Shown here in pieces: positions 57,740-64,000 of a DNA stretch of 64,000 bases. A program made the translations under genes and the position numbers. The notes beneath the pieces were generated by a model. It made no database searches. It was not told the DNA's origin and saw only the letters and a list, made by a program, of their open reading frames with translations. Each line of letters begins with the position of its first letter. The stretch's first letter is position 1. Origin of the DNA: DASXRC01 sp036506495 (lineage in GTDB: Bacteria > Actinomycetota > Actinomycetes > Mycobacteriales > Micromonosporaceae). Where the stretch lies: the NCBI GenBank assembly GCA_036506495.1, contig DASXRQ010000232.1, forward strand, positions 75,411 through 139,410. The letters run 5' to 3'.

Positions 57740-58611
57740 CGCTCGGCGGCCACCTGGGCACGGACCGCCGGGGCGACCTCTTCGGCATAGCGGGCGAGTT
57801 GATCGGACCCCTCCGCCCACAGCACGAACGTGTCCACGCCGTACGCCAGCGCGAGGTCGGACAGCTCGTCCACCCACTGGCCGACTGGCCCACGCAGCAG
57901 GCCCTCCGACGCCCCGCTCGTGATCGTGCCGGACACGTTGACCACCCGGCGGATCGCGCCCGGGTCGCGGCCGGCCTCCTCGGCCGCCGCGTCGAGTCGC
58001 GCGGTCATCTCCGCCAGTCGCGCCACATCGCCGCGCAACGACGGCACCCACCCGTCGGCCAGGCGGGCGGTCAGCCGCAGCGCCCGCGCGCCGTACGTCC
58101 CTAGCCAGATGCCCATGTCGTGGGCCGGCACCGGTCCGGAGTGCGCGCCGGCCAGCTGGTAGTACCGCCCGGAGAAGCGCAGGTTGCGCTCGCCGCTCCA
58201 CACGTTGCGGATCACGTCGATCGCCTCGGCGAGCGCGTCGAGCGATTCGCCCGGGGTGCGACGGGTTCCGCCGTACGCGACGATCGCGTCCCAGAACGCG
58301 CCCGCGCCCAGGCCCAGCTCGAACCGGCCACCGCTGAGGACGTCGAGGCTGGCGGCCGCCTTGGCGAGGACCGCGGGCGGGCGCAGCGGCAGGTTCGCCA
58401 CGTCGGGGAAGATGCCTATGCGCGACGTCCTGGCCGCGATCATGCTCATCAGTACCCAGGTGTCGACGAACCGGCGCTGGTACGGGTGGTCCTGCACGGC
58501 GACGTAGTCCAGGCCCCGGCGTTCCGCCTCGTGCGCGGTGGCGAGAAGGGGATCGGTGGCGTTCGGGATGAGGAAGTAGCCGAAGGCGAGGGGCCGCCCG
58601 AAGTCCGTCAC
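57736..58611 (-). CDS. LLM-class F420-dependent oxidoreductase
   Basis: A 291-residue luciferase-like monooxygenase-fold protein of the F420-dependent group. LAFGYFLIPNATDPLLATAHEAERRGLDYVAVQDHPYQ is the barrel opening, then GGRFELGLGAGAFWDAIVAYGG and the LTARLADGWVPSL segment. The coenzyme is likely F420 but could be FMN. GTG at 58611 is chosen because TAGAGT lies six bases upstream. Its stop overlaps the ClpC-like stop (57736-57739), so the genes converge with no gap. Confidence 0.82.
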   Translation of the reverse strand: MTDFGRPLAFGYFLIPNATDPLLATAHEAERRGLDYVAVQDHPYQRRFVDTWVLMSMIAARTSRIGIFPDVANLPLRPPAVLAKAAASLDVLSGGRFELGLGAGAFWDAIVAYGGTRRTPGESLDALAEAIDVIRNVWSGERNLRFSGRYYQLAGAHSGPVPAHDMGIWLGTYGARALRLTARLADGWVPSLRGDVARLAEMTARLDAAAEEAGRDPGAIRRVVNVSGTITSGASEGLLRGPVGQWVDELSDLALAYGVDTFVLWAEGSDQLARYAEEVAPAVRAQVAAER

Positions 58612-58617
58612 CAACCC

Positions 58618-58623
58618 ACTCTA
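58618..58623 (-). promoter_or_regulatory. -10 box for leaderless LLM oxidoreductase mRNA
   Basis: TAGAGT on the minus strand, six bases, GTG at 58611. The TAG of this box is also the stop codon of the upstream enoyl-CoA hydratase gene. Confidence 0.5.
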
Positions 58624-59409
58624 GGCCGGGCCGCGCGGTCCGCCCGGCCGCGACCGGATGCTCTGCATGTACGCCCGGATGCTGCCGTCCGCCACGCGCG
58701 CCGTCCACAGCTCGCGCACGCGTGGGTCGTCCTCGGCCTTCAGGCGCGCGATCCGTTCGTCGGTCGCCCGGTGCAGCTGCTGCTTGGTGAGCCGGTGGGT
58801 GTCCGGCGGAACCGCGGCGAGCCGGCGGGCGACCGCGATCGCGTGCCCGAGCAGCGCCGGCGCGGGCACGACCTCGTCCACCAGGCCGCGGGTGAGAGCC
58901 TCGACGGGCTCGTACGCGGCGCCGCCGAGGATCGCCGCCCGAGCTGCGGGTGGGCCCGCCGCGTACGCGAGGATCTCCAGCGCGCTCGTCGGGAACGGCA
59001 CGCCGACCAGCAGTTCGGTGACCCCGATGCTGGCTCCGACGTCGGCGATGACCCGGTGGTCGCAGCATGCGGCGAAGATGCAGCCGCCGGCGATGGCCGG
59101 CCCGTTGACCGCGGCGACCACGGGCTTACCCGCGCGGAACACGGCCTCGAACGCCGTGCTGAGCGCGGGCAGGAAGGCCGCCACGTAGTCGGCGCCCCCG
59201 TCGGCGATGCGCCACAGGTCGACGCCCGCGGAGAACGCCCGGCCCGCGCCGGTCAGCACGACCGCGCGGTGCGCATCGGCGTCCAGCTCGCGGAACGTCG
59301 ACGTGATCGCGGCGAGCAGCTCGAGGTCGAGGACGTTAACCTTGCCGTGGGCGAGGCGGACCACCGCGACGCCGTCGACGTCCTCGCGCTCGATCAACTC
59401 GCCACCCAC
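58621..59409 (-). CDS. enoyl-CoA hydratase/isomerase family protein
   Basis: A 262-residue crotonase-fold protein. The oxyanion-hole strands VVLTGAGRAFSAGVDLWRIADGG and KPVVAAVNGPAIAGGCIFAACCDHRVIADVGASIGVTELLVGVPFP are conserved. A glutamate in the second catalytic position (IGVTELLVG) suggests hydratase or isomerase activity, but the substrate is unknown. GTG at 59409 is preferred, with TACGAT six bases before it. It is followed by the LLM oxidoreductase gene on the same strand. Confidence 0.83.
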   Translation of the reverse strand: MGGELIEREDVDGVAVVRLAHGKVNVLDLELLAAITSTFRELDADAHRAVVLTGAGRAFSAGVDLWRIADGGADYVAAFLPALSTAFEAVFRAGKPVVAAVNGPAIAGGCIFAACCDHRVIADVGASIGVTELLVGVPFPTSALEILAYAAGPPAARAAILGGAAYEPVEALTRGLVDEVVPAPALLGHAIAVARRLAAVPPDTHRLTKQQLHRATDERIARLKAEDDPRVRELWTARVADGSIRAYMQSIRSRPGGPRGPA

Positions 59410-59415
59410 GTGGGA

Positions 59416-59421
59416 ATCGTA
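59416..59421 (-). promoter_or_regulatory. -10 box for leaderless enoyl-CoA hydratase mRNA
   Basis: TACGAT on the minus strand, six bases (TCCCAC), then GTG at 59409. There is no ribosome binding site. Confidence 0.5.
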
Positions 59422-59533
59422 GAAGCTCTGGTTTGCGTCGGCGTCGCCCGTACCGCCGACACGAACGTCGTTAGGGATGCGAACGGTCGGTGCATTCATT
59501 AGGATCTGCCGGTCTGCAGTGGGGAGGGGCGGC

Positions 59534-61840
59534 GTGTCGCGACGGCGCGGTGTGCGGTTGCTGGTGGCCTCGGCTCTGGTTGTCGGTGGGTTGGCACCGA
59601 TCGCGTCGGCTTCCGGCCCCGCGGCGGCCGTGGTGTTGCCGTCCGGGTTCCAGGAGCAGATCGTGTTCTCGGGCCTGACCCAGCCGACGAACATCGAGTT
59701 CGCTCCGGATGGTCGCATCTTCGTCGCCGAGAAGGGCGGCAAGATCAAAGTCTTTGACGGTCTGGCGGACACCACGCCGACTGTGTTCGCCGACCTGTCC
59801 ACGGACGTCCACAACCAGTGGGACCGTGGCCTGCTCGGTCTCGCGCTGCCGCCCAACTTCCCGACCAACCCGTGGGTGTATGTGCTCTACACATATGACG
59901 CACCGCCGGGACAGACCGCGCCGGTCTGGAACGACACGTGCCCCAACGCCAACGACGGCACGTGTGTGGTGACCGGCCGGCTGTCGAGGCTGCGGGCGAG
60001 CGGCGACGTGATGACCGGTAGCGAGCAGGTGCTCATCCACGACTGGTGCCAGCAGTTTCCGAGCCACTCGATCGGCGATCTGCACTTCGGCCCCGACGGC
60101 ATGCTCTACGTCACCGGTGGCGACGGCGCCAGCTTCTCCGCGACCGACTGGGGGCAGTTGGCCAACGCGAGCAACCCGTGCGCAGACCCGCCGGGCGGGG
60201 CGATGACCCCGCCGACCACCGAGGGCGGAGCACTGCGGTCACAGGACGTACGCACGACCGGCGACCCCACCGGGCTGGACGGGGCGCTGCTGCGGCTCGA
60301 CCCGAACACCGGCGCGGCCGCCGCCGGCAACCCGCTGGTCGGCTCGCCGGATCTCAACGCGCGGCGGATCGTCGCGCACGGGCTGCGCAACCCGTTCCGC
60401 TTCACGATCCGGCCCGGCACCAACGAGGTGTGGATCGGCGACGTCGGGTGGGGCACCTGGGAGGAGATCGACCGCGTCATCAGCCCGACCTCGGGGCTCA
60501 GGAACTTCGGCTGGCCCTGCTACGAGGGCGCCGGGCGGATGGCCAGCTACGACAACGCAGACCTGAACCTGTGCGAGTCGCTGTACTCCGGCGGCGGCCA
60601 CACCGGTCCGTACTTTACGTACAACCACAGCGCGAAGGTCGTGGCGAACGAGTCGTGCCCGACCGGCGGCTCCTCGGTGACCGGCACCGCGTTCTACCCG
60701 ACCGCCGGCGGCCCGTACCCCGCGGCCTACCGCGGCGCCCTGTTCTTCGCCGACTACTCGCGCGACTGCATCTGGGCCATGCTGCCGTCGTCGCCGGGCG
60801 GGCTGCCCAGCACCTCCAACATCATCACGTTCGGCGCCTCGGCGGCCAGTCCGGTGGACCTGGCGGTCGGACCCGGCGGCGAGCTGTACTACGCGGACCT
60901 GGGCGGCACGATCCGCCGGGTCCGGTACTTCCCGGGTAACCGGCCCCCGACGGCGGTGGCGTCGGCAGATCCGACGTTCGGCCCGATCCCGCTGACCGTC
61001 GGCTTCTCGGCCACGGGGTCGACCGACCCCGACCCCGCCGACCAGGGCCGGCTGACCTACGCGTGGGACTTCACCAACGACGGCACCACCGATTCCACGG
61101 CGGCCGCTCCGACGTTCACGTACCCGACGGCCCGCACCTACACGGCGAGGCTGACCGTGACCGACACGCTCGGCGCGTCGGATACGGACACGGTGACGAT
61201 CACAGCGGGCGACACGCCACCGACCGCGGTCATCGACACGCCAGCCACGGGCACGACCTGGAAGGTCGGCGACCGGATCACGTTCTCCGGCCACGCGACC
61301 GACCTGGAGCAGGGCACCCTGCCGGCGTCGGCGCTGACGTGGAACCTGCGGCTGCAACACTGCACCATCCAGGGCAGCTGCCACACCCATATCCTCAACA
61401 CGTTCGCCGGCGTCGCCGCCGGCTCGTTCGTCGCTCCGGACCACGACTACCCGTCGTACCTGGAGCTCGAGCTGGTCGCGACGGATCAGCGCGGCCTGAC
61501 CAGCACGGTCGTCCGCCGGCTCGACCCGAAAACGGTCGTGCTCACATTCGCGACCAAGCCGGGAGGGCTCACGCTGACTGTCGGCGCCTCGACACTGGCC
61601 GCGCCGTTCACCGTCACCGCCATCCAGGGAGCAACGGTGTCGGTGAGCGCGCCGACGCTCCAGGTCCGTGCCAAGCGCGGGTACAGGTTCGCCAGCTGGT
61701 CCGACGGAGGGGCGCAGAGCCACGTCATCGTCGCGCCCACGGGCCCGACCACATACACCGCGACGTACACCGCGTCGAATGCCTTCGCGTCGATTCCGTG
61801 CGCGTCGCCGCTGGTCCGCTGCCAACTCGGGCCCGGCTAG
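59534..61840 (+). CDS. secreted glucose/sorbosone dehydrogenase-like protein with PKD domain
   Basis: A 768-residue exported protein. Signal peptide about 1-28. Residues about 35-460 form the GSDH (sorbosone dehydrogenase) six-bladed propeller: SGLTQPTNIEFAPDGRIFVAEKGGKIKVF, SIGDLHFGPDGMLYVTGGDG, RIVAHGLRNPFRF and WIGDVGWGTWEEID. A PKD domain (RLTYAWDFTNDGTTDSTAAAPTFTYPTARTYTARLTVTD) and a C-terminal InlB/B-repeat-like domain (RYRFASWSDGGAQ-type segment) follow. PQQ-dependent sugar oxidation is the family activity; binding alone is possible. GTG at 59534 has GGGGAGGGG upstream and is preferred over an earlier ATG at 59477. Confidence 0.82.
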   Translation: MSRRRGVRLLVASALVVGGLAPIASASGPAAAVVLPSGFQEQIVFSGLTQPTNIEFAPDGRIFVAEKGGKIKVFDGLADTTPTVFADLSTDVHNQWDRGLLGLALPPNFPTNPWVYVLYTYDAPPGQTAPVWNDTCPNANDGTCVVTGRLSRLRASGDVMTGSEQVLIHDWCQQFPSHSIGDLHFGPDGMLYVTGGDGASFSATDWGQLANASNPCADPPGGAMTPPTTEGGALRSQDVRTTGDPTGLDGALLRLDPNTGAAAAGNPLVGSPDLNARRIVAHGLRNPFRFTIRPGTNEVWIGDVGWGTWEEIDRVISPTSGLRNFGWPCYEGAGRMASYDNADLNLCESLYSGGGHTGPYFTYNHSAKVVANESCPTGGSSVTGTAFYPTAGGPYPAAYRGALFFADYSRDCIWAMLPSSPGGLPSTSNIITFGASAASPVDLAVGPGGELYYADLGGTIRRVRYFPGNRPPTAVASADPTFGPIPLTVGFSATGSTDPDPADQGRLTYAWDFTNDGTTDSTAAAPTFTYPTARTYTARLTVTDTLGASDTDTVTITAGDTPPTAVIDTPATGTTWKVGDRITFSGHATDLEQGTLPASALTWNLRLQHCTIQGSCHTHILNTFAGVAAGSFVAPDHDYPSYLELELVATDQRGLTSTVVRRLDPKTVVLTFATKPGGLTLTVGASTLAAPFTVTAIQGATVSVSAPTLQVRAKRGYRFASWSDGGAQSHVIVAPTGPTTYTATYTASNAFASIPCASPLVRCQLGPG

Positions 61841-61925
61841 CGCGAATGGGAGACCACGTGCGGCCTGTCCGAGCTGCGCGCGAGGGCGTCCGACGATCCG
61901 CGGTCGGCCATGAGTTCGTCGTCGA

Positions 61926-62474
61926 CTACTCCCGCGCGTACCGCCCGATTCGATAGGTCAGGTGCACGAACTGGCCCGCGCGACGGACGTCCGCGAGGCG
62001 CACGGTCGACGACGGTAGGCGGCGGGGAAGTAGCGGGGCGCCGCCGCCGAGAAACACCGGTGCGACGTTGGCCCGGACCTCATCCAGCAGGCCGAGGTCG
62101 CAGAACTGGCCGACGAGGTCGCCGCCGCCGACCAGCCACACGTTCCGTCCGGCCGCGGCGGTCACCATCGCCTCGTGAACAGGCGCCACGCCGCCGGAGA
62201 CGAACGCCAGGTTCGCGCCGGGCATCGCCGGCAGGTCCCGATGCGTGAAGACCCAGCATGGCGTGTCGTCGTAGTAGCCGCGCCACTGCGGTGGCCGCAG
62301 GTGCTCGAGCATCCACTCGTACGACGTGGCCCCCACGCACATCGCGCCAACCCCGGCGAAGAACTCGTCGAACGGATCGGACCCCTCGCGGTCGACCTCG
62401 AGCAGCCAGTCGAGCGAGTTGTCCGGATCGGCGATGAAGCCGTCGACGCTGGTGGCCGTGTAGTACACCGTCAT
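61926..62474 (-). CDS. dihydrofolate reductase-like (RibD C-terminal) protein
   Basis: A 182-residue RibD_C/DHFR-fold protein: TVYYTATSVDGFIADPDNSLDWLLEVDREG at the start, GATSYEWMLEHL and the nucleotide loop VWLVGGGDLVGQFCDLGLLDEV. Such stand-alone proteins are NADPH-dependent reductases of unknown substrate in most actinobacteria. ATG at 62474 is used. It is convergent with the sorbosone-dehydrogenase-like gene with an 85-bp gap in which I see no clear hairpin. Confidence 0.83.
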   Translation of the reverse strand: MTVYYTATSVDGFIADPDNSLDWLLEVDREGSDPFDEFFAGVGAMCVGATSYEWMLEHLRPPQWRGYYDDTPCWVFTHRDLPAMPGANLAFVSGGVAPVHEAMVTAAAGRNVWLVGGGDLVGQFCDLGLLDEVRANVAPVFLGGGAPLLPRRLPSSTVRLADVRRAGQFVHLTYRIGRYARE

Positions 62475-62562
62475 CGTCACGAAACACCACTCTGCCAGAG
62501 ATGTGCATTGACGGTCCTGATGGGACAATCGCCGCACGGATGACGATCGAGGGAGGCGTGCC

Positions 62563-63189
62563 GTGACCCGCATCAGTCGCCGCGTCGTGACGGCCGTGGC
62601 GCTCGCGTGCGCCGCGGGACCGTTGCCAATGCTCGCCGTGACCGCGTACGCCGCGCCGACAACGCCCGCGCGCCAGGTGGCGCCGACCACGACGCCGTCG
62701 CCGACAACCACCGCGTCACCGTCGGCGACACCCACGACGTCGCCAACGGCCACGGCGTCGCCCACCGTCACGCAGAGCCCAGTGCCTGAGGTGTTCGTCG
62801 AGGTGAACCCCGGTACCGCCGAGCCGGGCGATCTGGTCGGCATCCGCGCCGGCTGCCCGGACAACTCCCGCCCGGCGACCGTCGAGTCGGACGCGTTCGG
62901 CCAGAAGATCGTGCGTCCACAGTTCGGCTTCCTGACCGCGGCCGTCACGCTGCCCGACGATGTCGCGGCCGGCCGGTACCGCGTGACCCTGAGGTGCGAG
63001 GGAGGCGATACGGCGAGCACCACGCTCCGCGTCATCGTTCCGACCCGGCCCAGCCGCGGCCCGGCGACCGGCTTCGGCGGCACCGCCGGCGACCACGGTG
63101 GCACCCTGCTGCTCGGCGCCGGCCTCGTCCTCGTCGCCGCTGGCGTGGGCCTCGGCGTCGTCATGCTCCGCCGACGCGTCGCGCCATGA
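62563..63189 (+). CDS. secreted Thr/Pro-rich protein with sorting-signal-like C-terminus
   Basis: A 208-residue exported protein. Signal peptide about 1-30, then a Thr/Ser/Pro linker of about 40 residues (repeats of TPT/SPT type), an Ig-like beta domain (about 75-160) with a Cys pair (Cys98, Cys144), and a C-terminus with Gly166-Pro-Ala-Thr-Gly170, a membrane helix (181-201) and RRR. This resembles an LPxTG sorting signal with Gly in place of Leu. GTG at 62563 has GAGGGAGG. The stop overlaps the class F sortase start (ATGA), so it is the likely sortase substrate. Confidence 0.7.
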   Translation: MTRISRRVVTAVALACAAGPLPMLAVTAYAAPTTPARQVAPTTTPSPTTTASPSATPTTSPTATASPTVTQSPVPEVFVEVNPGTAEPGDLVGIRAGCPDNSRPATVESDAFGQKIVRPQFGFLTAAVTLPDDVAAGRYRVTLRCEGGDTASTTLRVIVPTRPSRGPATGFGGTAGDHGGTLLLGAGLVLVAAGVGLGVVMLRRRVAP

Positions 63190-63809
63190 CCGCGCGGAGT
63201 CCGCTGTGGACCGGGCCGCTGGCGGTGGTCCTCGTCTTCGTCGGGCTCATCGCCACCGGCGCGGGTCTGCTGCGGGCCACGGGAGTGCTGCCACTGCCGG
63301 TCGGGCACGGACCGCGCAGCGTCCCCGTCGCCTTTCCGGTGCTGGCCGAGAGCCGCCCGACCGGGATCGCGATACCGGCGATCCACGTGCGAGCGCCGGT
63401 GTCCCCGGTTGGGCTGGCCGCCGACGGGTCGATCGACGCGCCTCCGCTGCAGCGGCACGATGAGGCGGGCTGGTACGACGGCGGTCCCACCCCGGGCGAG
63501 TTCGGGCCGGCGATCATCGTCGGTCACGTGGACACCCGCACCGGGCCGTCGGTCTTCCACGATCTGCGGCGGTTGCACCCGGGCGCGACCATCGACGTGA
63601 CCCGGCGCGACGGGCGGGTTGCCGTGTTCCGCGTCGAGTCTGTGGAACAGTTCGGCAAGGACGGCCTACCGGTCGACCGGATCTACGGCGACTTCAGCCG
63701 CCCCGGGCTGCGGCTGATCACGTGCGGCGGTCGGTGGGTGAGCGGGGTGCGGGCGTACGCGGACAATATCGTCGTGTTCGCCACGCTGACCGCCACCCGG
63801 GCCGGCTGA
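63186..63809 (+). CDS. class F sortase
   Basis: A 207-residue membrane-anchored transpeptidase. One N-terminal helix (about 12-32) is followed by the sortase barrel. Catalytic His114 (IIVGHVDT), Cys180 (LRLITCGG) and Arg189 (GVRAYADN) are all in place, as in the actinobacterial class F group. Sortases cut a sorting signal and join the protein to an acceptor outside the cell. Translational coupling to the preceding secreted protein marks it as a dedicated pair (inference). Confidence 0.88.
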   Translation: MTARSPLWTGPLAVVLVFVGLIATGAGLLRATGVLPLPVGHGPRSVPVAFPVLAESRPTGIAIPAIHVRAPVSPVGLAADGSIDAPPLQRHDEAGWYDGGPTPGEFGPAIIVGHVDTRTGPSVFHDLRRLHPGATIDVTRRDGRVAVFRVESVEQFGKDGLPVDRIYGDFSRPGLRLITCGGRWVSGVRAYADNIVVFATLTATRAG

Positions 63810-63871
63810 CCGCGACCCACCCTCCGCAACTCCGTCACAGTTGGGCGCTCGGCGTGGCGAGGTCGTGTCCC

Positions 63872-64000
63872 TGGGGTGGTGTAAATGACAACGGACGTAG
63901 GTTCCTTTCGAGACCGCCAAGTCGTCGACAGGAAGGACTACGCCCGTGTCTCGTCGAGTATCGCCCAGCGAGCAGATCCGTGCGCAGATCGATGCCCTCT
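63872..64000. mobile_element. possible left end of an IS256-type insertion sequence
   Basis: TGGGGTGGTGTAAATGACAA (63872-63891) resembles the GGTGGTGTAAA-type terminal repeats of IS256-family elements as I recall them; I could not align it. It is followed after 55 bp by a reading frame whose first residues look like the opening of such transposases. The other end is outside the window. Confidence 0.4.
63946..64000 (+). CDS. N-terminus of a possible IS256-type transposase (cut by window edge)
   Basis: GTG at 63946 has GGAAGGA nine bases upstream. The 18 visible codons read MSRRVSPSEQIRAQIDAL, similar in style to IS256-family transposase openings. The catalytic DDE domain is beyond the window, so the call rests on this short stretch and the adjacent terminal-repeat-like sequence. 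Confidence 0.4.
   Translation, partial: MSRRVSPSEQIRAQIDAL

Noticed and set aside
1..64000. tRNA, rRNA or CRISPR loci
   Set aside because: No cloverleaf-like or rRNA-like sequence and no regularly spaced direct repeats were seen in the intergenic stretches I read; a covariance-model scan would be decisive.

Overview
The window is about 64 kb of very high-GC DNA with dense genes, frequent GTG starts, 4-bp ATGA/GTGA stop-start overlaps and many leaderless start codons. F420-type LLM oxidoreductase, actinobacterial holin-X/DUF3618 proteins, a class F sortase and a SigB/SigF-type partner-switching module all point to a filamentous actinobacterium. Heavy use of GCG-TAC for Ala-Tyr fits Micromonosporaceae-like genomes, but the genus is inference. 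I see no rRNA, tRNA, CRISPR array or prophage. Mobile DNA is limited to what looks like one end of an insertion sequence at the right edge.

Region by region. 0-6 kb: OsmC-like protein, then a translationally coupled envelope/metal operon (DUF4331 protein, TPR protein, NicO-type Ni/Co transporter), then an APH-family kinase. 6-16 kb: metallo-beta-lactamase-fold remnant, beta-propeller lipoprotein, class A penicillin-binding protein, ROK protein, 31-residue membrane peptide, AlkZ-like winged-helix gene broken by a C7 frameshift, a second APH-like protein, a cysteine-desulfurase-like enzyme. 16-24 kb: DUF1697; GNAT acyltransferase coupled to an N-succinylamino acid racemase/OSBS enolase; two coupled acyl-CoA dehydrogenases; aldehyde dehydrogenase; retaining glycosyltransferase coupled to a Gfo/Idh/MocA oxidoreductase. 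24-28 kb: SRPBCC protein and a large secreted Asp-box beta-propeller protein.

27.7-40.3 kb is an aromatic catabolic island of two divergent operons. Leftward: CoA transferase (pcaIJ-like), pcaHG, pcaB, pcaC and an IclR regulator. Rightward: ABC importer, aromatic-aldehyde dehydrogenase, pobA and a short MetE-like methyltransferase. The implied route is aromatic aldehyde to 4-hydroxybenzoate to protocatechuate to the beta-ketoadipate pathway. pcaD and pcaF are absent, and an 83-bp palindrome sits between pcaB and pcaC. The shared intergenic region holds back-to-back TTGACG promoters and a 17-bp operator-like palindrome.

40.3-46 kb is a general-stress module: DUF456 protein, three small envelope proteins, an unusual sigma factor fused to a C-terminal STAS domain whose phosphorylatable serine is replaced by alanine, and on the opposite strand an operon of free STAS antagonist, SpoIIE-type phosphatase and RsbW-like anti-sigma kinase. 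Three promoter-like sites of the form GNNT-N15-GGGTAC lie before the sigma operon, the anti-sigma gene and a ClpC-like ATPase at 55 kb, suggesting an autoregulated regulon.

46-64 kb: PfkB sugar kinase; a LigD-like phosphoesterase with a catalytically degenerate ligase domain, divergent from an HrpA-type helicase; ArsR-YbaK operon; TetR regulator with TGTAC-N3-GTACA operators; SnoaL-like protein; ClpC-like ATPase; LLM oxidoreductase; enoyl-CoA hydratase; secreted sorbosone-dehydrogenase-like protein; DHFR-like reductase; a secreted protein coupled to a class F sortase; and the start of a possible IS256-type transposase.
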